Source of the DNA: Siphonodentalium dalli
Lineage: Eukaryota; Mollusca; Scaphopoda; Gadilida; Siphonodentaliidae
Length of the DNA stretch: 64,000 nucleotides
Assembly: GCA_032622095.1 (NCBI GenBank)
Contig: CP136064.1
Coordinates: 49,422,073 to 49,486,072, forward strand
Direction: 5' to 3'
This document shows positions 1 through 64,000 of this stretch, piece after piece. A model generated the notes under the pieces. That model was not told the origin of the DNA. It worked only from the letters and a program-made list of their open reading frames with translations, and did not search any database. The position numbers and the translations under genes were made by a program. The stretch's first letter is position 1. The number at the start of each line of letters is the position of its first letter.

Positions 1-1452
1 ATGCTTGATCAGGAAAATGCAAGCACATGCAAGGAAAGTTTTCTTTAATACATTGGTCGATTTGACCAAACATCAAACAAAACCAAAGAATTCGTAGCTA
101 TGTTTATAGGTTTTGATAGCATGGCAGGATGTTGGAGGAAATCAGAGAGGGACAGGAAAGTATGTAACCATAAAATAGCAGCAGTCATCATTCGATATGG
201 GAAGAGGATAGTAGCACAAGATTAATGAATTCATATTATGACATCAAAGATGTATTCTGGGCTCCCATCTCTTGTTATATATAGCCTCCAATATTTCAAA
301 TAATATTCGTATATCTATCCAAGGATTCCATGACTTTCCCGGATATTCTGGAATATTCCGTGATCTCGAGGCAATGAAATTACATGACATTAGCAAGGCA
401 AAATTAATGTCAGATGAATCGTGAATATCTAACTACTCACTACTTGGCCTCATTATCAGTTAAATTAGTCTGGTGACGACCACAGAAAGTTATAACCGGT
501 GCTCACAAAAAACATTGTTATTGTTGGCACTCGTAAAAGAGAAGCCATACTCAACCTAATTTTTTGTGCCAGCGATAATTGAATATAAATTTTATGCAAT
601 ATACCTTTTCCGGACAGTTGTGCATCATTCTGTTTCAGATTCCGGAGTTTCAATGAATACAAATGACGTAGTACTTGCTTGCGATCTGAATTTTGTGTTC
701 GAAGTTTATTTTCATGACTTCATCAGTGACTTCACTGCGTCTTTTTGGGACAAATAATGCTCATAGAAAGGTAGTTCAGGTAATTATCAACATATTTCGA
801 CACCAGGAAAAATTCAAAGTGAATAATATTATGTGTCTTTTGGAAGGAAAACTGCCATGTGGCTTTAAATTGAGTTATATAGAAATTGTTGTTATTGACA
901 TCCAACCGGGTAGAACCCTGAATACATCTCCAATAATAACTCATTAATTACAACATGGCAATTAAAACATGTTGACAAGTTTGAAACTCATGCTGTGTGC
1001 CATGACGCAACTGTTAAGTTTACATCACAGACTAAGGACATGTGTCACTTCTTTGTAACCACATGCCCAGATAACTAAATGCTATCATCAGACAATACAG
1101 ATTACTTCTGAACATGTATTTTTAAAATAACTATCATCATCATCAGTTACTTAAAATCAACTTCCTAATTAACGGTGTTTAATGAATTATTAATCGCGTC
1201 TGTACGATCCACAGAATTCTTTGTGAATAGAAGGGGAAAATTCAGCTCCAAACTGGCCACATGTTTTTATTTCCATAAAAATTATGGTTGTTACAGTCAT
1301 ATATAATATACAAATAGAGAAAGTTACAGCCAAATACAAAGTGTCATGAAGAATATATAGTTTAGGAATCAATAAAGGATTAGCATATCATCACATCTCA
1401 TTCCATCAAGACCAAGGTCATTCAAAACTCAAAAAACAGGCAGTAAATTGTG
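1..1452. other. Intron segment with no recognised feature
   Basis: AT-rich sequence inside the continuing kinesin intron. Short reading frames exist on both strands, but none has splice sites or protein features I recognise. Confidence 0.5.
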
Positions 1453-2058
1453 TTAACCCTTTCTTTACTAAATCGATTCTCCTACCAGTTATAAAAGTTT
1501 ACATAGAAATGGTCCATTATTCATCTTAACCCTTTGATGACGGGAGCTGCGCTGGTGCAGCATTAAAGATCATGTGCCAGTGCATTCTCTTAAAGGTGCG
1601 AGTCTCCCATAGGAAGCCTCGCATATATAAGAGAATGCACTGGCTCACAAGGTCAATTGATATTGTTAAACCAATGCATTCTCTTAAAGGTGCGAGTCTC
1701 CCTTAGGAAGCTTCGCATATATAAGAGAATGCACTGGCTGATAAGGTTAAGATAATATTGTTAGGCCAATGCATTCTCTTATATATGCAAGGCTTCCTGT
1801 GGGAGACTCACATATATAAGGGAATGCATTGGCACAGGGTCTTTGCATAATTTCAGGAAGCTCCATTCACTAAAGGGTTAAGTGAAGTTCTGTAAAAATA
1901 AGCAGATGATAGACAGATAATCAGATAATACAAGAAGGTGTGGGGAATGTTCAGATAATAAGTTCAACAAATGACCTATGGTCGTTTGTTGAACTTATTA
2001 CCTGAACATTTCCTGAGGGAACTAATCGTCAATGAGTATTTAGTAAAGAATGGGTTAA
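1453..2058. mobile_element. piggyBac-like MITE, subfamily B, carrying a nested subfamily A element
   Basis: TTAA (1453-1456) followed by CCCTTTCTTTACTAAA, and TTTAGTAAAGAATGGG ending in TTAA (2055-2058), form terminal inverted repeats. The core carries the subfamily B hairpin, with AGATAATAAGTTCAACAAA mirrored by TTTGTTGAACTTATTA near 1954-2010. A second element occupies 1526-1881. Assignment to the piggyBac superfamily rests on the TTAA target and CCC-starting ends. Confidence 0.85.
1526..1881. mobile_element. piggyBac-like MITE, subfamily A, nested
   Basis: Flanked by TTAA at 1526-1529 and 1878-1881, with ends CCCTTTGATGACGGGAGCTG and AGCTCCATTCACTAAAGGG. It contains three versions of the unit with CATTCTCTTA...TAAGAGAATG arms and the CTCCC/GGGAG tip, joined by linkers with TTAGGCCAATGC. 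It interrupts the subfamily B element around it. Confidence 0.85.
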
Positions 2059-2189
2059 CTGTATTGCATAAACAATAAACAGAATATGATAGGTAATCAG
2101 ATCAATGAAGATTCATTTGCTATGTGTAATCCGATAAGATCTCACCATCAAATAACATGCACATACAACCAAAATTAACCCCAATATTA

Positions 2190-2515
2190 GTGGTACCCCA
2201 AGCAAACCTCTCACATGCATTTGGTTATTGCAGTAAATTTGTTAGTCGTCCCCCTAGCAAATGTCTAACATGCATTTGGGCATTATAGAAAATGTTCTAC
2301 TGGTACCTGTAGGAATACTCAAACATGCATTTGGGCATTTTAGAGAATTCACTAGCATTACCCCAAGAAAATCTCTGGCATGCACTTTGGATATTGTACA
2401 GAAGTAATTTATTAATGATACCCTTAGCAATTCCCTGGCATGCATTTGGGGAATTGTAGAATATGTGTTAGTCATAACCATTAACCTTTCTGGTATACAT
2501 TTAGGCATAGAAGAG
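2190..2515. repeat. Degenerate 55-bp tandem repeat, about six copies
   Basis: The motif CATGCATTTGG recurs at about 2214, 2269, 2324, 2379, 2439 and, in weaker form, 2495. Spacing is 55 bp with one 60-bp step. Copies differ by several substitutions each, so the array is old compared with the other minisatellites here. Confidence 0.8.
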
Positions 2516-2572
2516 AATTCACTTTAAAAAAGATTTGTTAATATTTAAGCACAAGACACCAGAGTATACAGC

Positions 2573-2767
2573 TACAGTAATACCCTAAATAATGCCGCAA
2601 ATATGGCATGTTGCCATTCATTGGAAAGCTCTCAGTGAGTGTGGTGTATATAATATAATCGTTTTCTTTCTGATGAATGGCAACAAGCCATATTTTGGAC
2701 TAAATCCTGAAAAATTACCCATAATTCTGCTGTGGTTAAGGAGTCTATTATTTAGGGCATTACTGTA
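2573..2767. mobile_element. Foldback MITE family E (Tc1/mariner-like), left arm shortened
   Basis: Begins TACAGTAATACCCTAAATAA and ends TTTAGGGCATTACTGTA. The left arm has lost most of its interior while the right arm is intact. Family features are TA-flanked CAGTAATGCCC ends and a nearly perfect hairpin. Confidence 0.85.
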
Positions 2768-3033
2768 GTTGTAACAATTATAGTTAAGAGCACACAAGTC
2801 AATTTCTATATTCTAAAATAATATTTTTCCTAAGTCATACCAATTGTGTTGGCTAATTGCTACTTTGGAAACAAGATCTCCTTGTAAAACTACCAAGTTC
2901 ATTTCTGCTCATGACATGCCAAATAATAACTGGAACCAAATGATTATATTATATACACCACAACAGTTTTTGTTTGTCAAGGTACTGTGTATAATGTTAG
3001 GTAGGCTTTTCAATTCAAACAACAGTAACATAC

Positions 3034-60105
<57,072 letters not shown>

Positions 60106-60209
60106 CTGCAAAAACAATAGAAATGGGGTTCAATGACCAGCCTATATTATAGACAAAAGGATTGTCAAATATAAAATGTAAGAACACTGGTACATCTCTA
60201 TAAAACATA

Positions 60210-60422
60210 TAGTAATGCCCTAAATAATCGACTCCTTAACCACAGCAGAATTATGGGTAATTTTTCAGGATTTAGTTGGAAATATGGCTTGATGCCATTC
60301 ATCAGAAAGCTCTCACTGAGAGCTTGCCAATGAATGGCAACAAGCCATATTTCCGACTAAATCCTGAAAAATTACTCATAATTCTGCTGTGGTTAAGGAG
60401 TCGATTATTTAGGGAATTACTG
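60210..60422. mobile_element. Foldback MITE family E
   Basis: TAGTAATGCCCTAAATAATC to TTATTTAGGGAATTACTG, tip AGCTCTCACTGAGAGCT. It is 105 bp upstream of the acceptor at 60105. Confidence 0.9.
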
Positions 60423-60873
60423 TAGAAATGGCAAATAAACTGTCTATTAGGGTCCTGTGAATATTATATGTTCGATTCATTATTTGATTTGATCCCAATA
60501 TTCAATTTAAATTCGCTTCGAAATTTGTAGTCCGAAAACGTTTGAATACCACAAAAGTAAACACTAGGCATTATTGTATAATTCTTGATTACTATCACAT
60601 AAATTTTGCCGATGCAGATGGAAACCAGTAGGTTTTACCGAATTGAAACAATGAACAATTTATTCAGGCGGGCAAGGATCAACTCACAACCACGTGCTCC
60701 ATTCATCCTCATGATGGTCGATTCTAGCACTGATTTAATACTGTCTAATTAGGAAGTTATTGTGTGGCACAGAGAACATATATTTGCTCAATAAACCACA
60801 AAAATGACATTACTTTATTTTAAAACTAGTTGATCTAAAAATAAATATTTATGGGGTACCGTGGCGGAGAATA
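60423..60873. other. Intron with no recognised feature
   Basis: AT-rich sequence with no exon candidate for the missing motor N-terminus. Confidence 0.5.
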
Positions 60874-60987
60874 CAGTAATACTCTAAGTAATCGACTCCT
60901 TAACAGCAGAATTATGGGTAACTTTTCAGGATTTACAACAAGCCATATTTCCTGCGGTTAAGGAGTCGATTACTTAGAGCATTACTG
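60874..60987. mobile_element. Foldback MITE family E, most of the hairpin deleted
   Basis: CAGTAATACTCTAAGTAATC to TTACTTAGAGCATTACTG, 114 bp. Confidence 0.88.
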
Positions 60988-61046
60988 TAAGTGATTTAAC
61001 ACACCTATATTTCAATAAGTATATATATATATAAATATATATCTGA

Positions 61047-61403
61047 CAAAAGCCTGAGTTTAGTGTGTCTGTCATTTTCAGAATGAGGTTCCCAGCGGGT
61101 TAGCATCACCAAATTCACCCTCTGGGGACCTCATTCTGGATGGCTTCATCTACTATGGAGGACATAGACTCAGAATGAAGTTCCCAAATGGTGAATATAG
61201 TGATGTACACCCATTGGGAAATTGTTATGCAATGTATCGTCGGCCAATTTGGGGATATAGAGAAACCAAACTAAAAAAAAATAGAATCTGTGTGAAGAAG
61301 TTTCTATAGAAATTTGATAATAAAGAAACTTTCCAGAGAAGATGAAGCATAAGCAGAATGAGGTCCCCAGAGGGTGAATTTAGTGATGCCAGCCCGCTAT
61401 GCG
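61047..61403. mobile_element. Family D2 MITE, right end lost to a later insertion
   Basis: AAAGCCTGAGTTTAGTGTGT, short hairpin, full D2 spacer, then GATGCCAGCCCGCTATGCGA where the tandem-core element begins. Confidence 0.82.
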
Positions 61404-61825
61404 ACATAAAAAACTAATGTTCATCCGGAAACCAAAATAATCGGCAAATTCAAAGTAAATAAGGGGCCATAACTCCAGCAAAAATGGGTGGACGGAACCT
61501 GTATTTGGAGCTTATAACCTCACATACCAAATCTGGCTTCGATCTGATAACTCAAAATAAAGTTATCATCACGAAATCCAGATGAACACCGGCTATTATT
61601 TTTTTTTAATTTCGGGGGACAACAAAAAGGGCCATAACTATGGTGAAAATTGGTGGGCAGAACCTGAATTTGAACATGACCTGTATTTTGTGCTGGTAAA
61701 CCCCATACCAAATTACATTCCATTCAGTCGAGACTATCTAAAGTTATCATCCGGAAACCAAAGCAAATGGACGAACAGACCAATAACATAATATGTCCTG
61801 TTTTTCAAAAACGGGCGTATAAAAA
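61404..61825. mobile_element. Tandem-core element, two cores of about 168 bp
   Basis: AAGGGGCCATAACTCCAGC (61460) and AAAGGGCCATAACTATGGTG (61627) mark the cores. It ends TTTTTCAAAAACGGGCGTAT, complementary to the TACGCCCGT found near the 5' end of the 3245 copy. Confidence 0.75.
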
Positions 61826-63194
61826 TAGCATAATAATTGTTCTAAATTTTCTTGCTAATTTCAAACAGTGTTTACAAATTTTGAGATCATAAAAATTAAT
61901 AAAACACTAAAAAGCATCTACAAAGAGTCCAAAATTGGCCAGTAATACCTAGCAAGGACAATAGACTTAGGTACATGTATCTCCAAGAATTTCAACAGTT
62001 AGCAAAAACGAAACCGAAAGGAGATATCTGTCAATATTTTTAATGCAAAATGTGCATGGAGATGTCATACTGTGGGGATTGGCAGGGAAAGTGCTCTATT
62101 TATAGCGGCAGTAATACGATTAGTTTCAGACTATAGAGCCCGCAGCTTGTTCAATAGTCAGTATTTTAGTGTATCCATCCAGCCTAGTTCCTCTACGAAG
62201 CTCAATTTATTCTAATTGTGCATTTATTTTACAGCCAGGCTTCTCCCATGAGTATTCATTCACCATATGGATTTGATAGTCACTCTGGTCTCCAGTATTC
62301 AGAGTTAGTCCATACCAATAAATAATGCTCCTTCCCTGATCTGACTCATACGATCCCTGTTTTAGCTGATCATTTATTCATGAGATTTTTTTCTAGTGAT
62401 CACCTCAGTAAGGATAAGAGTGCGTAGGAAAATAATCTGAACTGGCGGTAAATTATGATATGACACGTGACGGAATTTGCCGATAAATTGATATTGATTT
62501 TTTGTCTGTGATCTGGAGAGCAACAGAAGTATCATATTACAGTGGCTAAAAATGACATGAATTTGATGTCAAATCTAGCCGATGTAATATGATATATCTG
62601 TTTCTCCCCAGGAATCAGCCCAGAGGGCCACATGAGAGATGTCTACTGAAATCTGTCATGTCTCGCCATGGTATGGTCACAAAGATATAACTTTATCATA
62701 GGCTTGCCTATAAAATAGCCAAATATCAAAATTTTCGGGGATACAGCGAAATCGCATTTTGTTATATCACTGTAGTTTCTGATATTTCACTGTAGGGCTT
62801 GAAACTAACATGAGCTGCCAACGTCGAACGAGTGATCATTGCGTGCACACTGTCCTCAAGTCCACTAACCAATCAAAAGCGATGAATTAATGATGGCATG
62901 TGATCAATCGATAATTCTATGTTTGAGTCGCAACGTGTCAATTTCAGTGTTAGGCTTAGGCTCTTTTCTGTTTGTAAACATGCATATGTGCACTCTTTAA
63001 TTAAGTACAGGTAATGATTTAATTAATTAAGACTTAATTTAGCAACTTTCAGCCTAAATAAGCCACATATACTAAAATGAATACCTACAGTTTTTTTATT
63101 GAATACCTAAAACATCTCATTCGTGTCTGGAAAGAAATATTGAATTTTCACTCGCGACCAGAACCCTTCTTTCAAGACACTCATGAGATATTTC
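61826..63194. other. Intron or upstream sequence with no recognised feature
   Basis: Searched on the minus strand for the missing first motor exons (an VRVRPF-type block); none found. Contains a short GACTTAATT-rich AT segment near 63000. Confidence 0.5.
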
Positions 63195-63345
63195 CAAGCC
63201 TTGACATAGGGTGTCTGTCATTTGCAGAATGAGGTCCCCAGAGGGTGAATTTAGTGATGCTACCCCGCATAGCGGGCTAGCATCACTAAATTCACCCTCT
63301 GGGGACCTCATTCTGCAAATGACAGACACCCTATTTCAAGGCTTG
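63195..63345. mobile_element. hAT-like MITE, family D, single hairpin, exact 8-bp duplication
   Basis: CAAGCCTTGACATAGGGTG to CACCCTATTTCAAGGCTTG. Flanks are GATATTTC on both sides (63187-63194 and 63346-63353). Confidence 0.95.
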
Positions 63346-63549
63346 GATATTTCGGTATTCAAACAAAAACTGTATGTATTCTCTATCTATTATTAAAGAA
63401 TGTCTATCCCCACTGGATGAACGGAAATAATAATTTGTACTTGTTTTCGTAGTACTCTAATTCAGGGCAGAGTGTTATTATACTGTCGGTATAGTGGGCG
63501 ACAACACCCGGTCACCAGAACAACGAAACCATGGCGATTTCAACACCTA

Positions 63550-63695
63550 CAGTAATGCCCTAATTAATTGACTTCTTAACCACAGCAAAATTATGGGTAA
63601 CTTTTCAGGATTTAGTCGGAAATATGGCTTGTTGCCATTCATCGGAAAGCTCACCGCTGCTGTGGTTAAGGAGTCAATTACTTAAGGCATTACTG
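63550..63695. mobile_element. Foldback MITE family E, right arm mostly deleted
   Basis: CAGTAATGCCCTAATTAATT, an intact left arm to CATCGGAAAGCTCACCG, then GCTGTGGTTAAGGAGTCAAT and GGCATTACTG. Confidence 0.88.
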
Positions 63696-64000
63696 TATGT
63701 ACAGCCTCATTTCTTCTGATTCCACTGGTGTCTATTGTCTTTTATTTATTTGGGGATAGACTGGATGAAGGGAAGTAATTATTTTACTCGTTTTCGTAGT
63801 ACTGTGATTTGAGGAGGGGAAAGAGAAATCAGAATGGTCAGTACAATTATATGAATTTTTCGCAAGCACCAGAAAAATAACAACAGAAAATTGCTTTCCT
63901 TGTGTCCATGGCGCAATAAGCTCTATTTTTTCTATGTAATATTTGTCCCGGAAAAGGGTTCAGGTACAAGATTTGTTTTCAAACAGATCTTCATTGGTGT
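63696..64000. other. No recognised feature
   Basis: AT-rich sequence up to the window edge. AATAATTATTTTACTCG and TTTTCGTAGTACT echo TACTTGTTTTCGTAGTACTC at about 63435, a diverged local duplication. Confidence 0.45.

Noticed and set aside
1-3033. Next downstream kinesin exon (QRLDLMREMY-type)
   Set aside because: No minus-strand segment with a phase-2 acceptor and these residues was seen. Candidate frames at 1190-1372 and 2254-2508 lack homology, and the latter is a tandem repeat.
63117-63396. Frames reading RSPEGEFSDA on both strands, also at 13464, 28765, 45692 and 56595
   Set aside because: Translation of the family D hairpin; palindromic DNA gives the same peptide on both strands.
60106-64000. 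Missing N-terminal motor exons of the kinesin
   Set aside because: I looked for a minus-strand exon ending in phase 0 before the P-loop exon with the expected VRVRPF and FDYSYW-type residues and found none; it is probably beyond the window.

Overview
The window looks like AT-rich, intron-rich animal DNA, most likely from a mollusc and probably a bivalve. There are no bacterial operons. The only recognisable host gene is spliced, with consensus GT/AG sites. The rest is dominated by short non-autonomous DNA transposons, minisatellites and mollusc-style repeats made of 160-180 bp tandem cores followed by (ACGG)n. The bivalve assignment is inference from repeat style and is only moderately secure.

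The host gene is a kinesin-3 motor (KIF1/UNC-104/KIF28-like) on the minus strand, covering almost the whole window. I could place twenty exons between 60105 and 3034. All nineteen junctions keep phase, and together they give 2201 coding bases (733 complete codons). In order they encode the motor core from just before the P-loop, switch I, a short five-lysine K-loop, the neck, a coiled coil, an FHA domain, further coiled coil, and the start of the conserved KIF1-type stalk domain. The first motor exon(s) lie beyond the right edge and the rest of the tail beyond the left edge. Introns make up about 96% of the span.

The introns hold several element families. (1) TTAA-flanked, CCCTTT-ended piggyBac-like MITEs form at least three subfamilies (A, B, C), many built from two inverted perfect hairpins and several nested or abutting. 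(2) hAT-like MITEs (family D; ends CAAGCCTTG or CAGGCCTGA) have 8-bp target duplications, six of them exact. (3) A foldback element of about 213 bp (family E; ends TACAGTAATGCCC) occurs thirteen times and resembles Tc1/mariner MITEs. (4) Two larger hAT remnants share CAGACYTGTTTA ends and have exact 8-bp duplications; one (22070-24023) still carries a broken transposase-like ORF. (5) Tandem-core elements begin near CAAGAG or CTAGAG and several end in (ACGG)n plus a hairpin. There is also a tRNA-derived SINE, two fragments that look like LINE 3' ends, and several minisatellites, the most striking being about 36 apparently identical 35-bp copies at 49.9-51.1 kb.

Layout, left to right: 1-3 kb intron with a nested MITE; 3-15.1 kb the 3' half of the visible gene (12 exons, mostly short introns filled with MITEs); 15.1-26.4 kb one large intron with foldbacks and the hAT remnant; 26.4-39.5 kb six exons with MITE-rich introns; 39.5-57.3 kb an 18-kb intron with minisatellites and MITEs; 57.3-60.1 kb two motor exons; 60.1-64 kb intron or upstream sequence with no exon recognised. 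No independent plus-strand gene could be supported.
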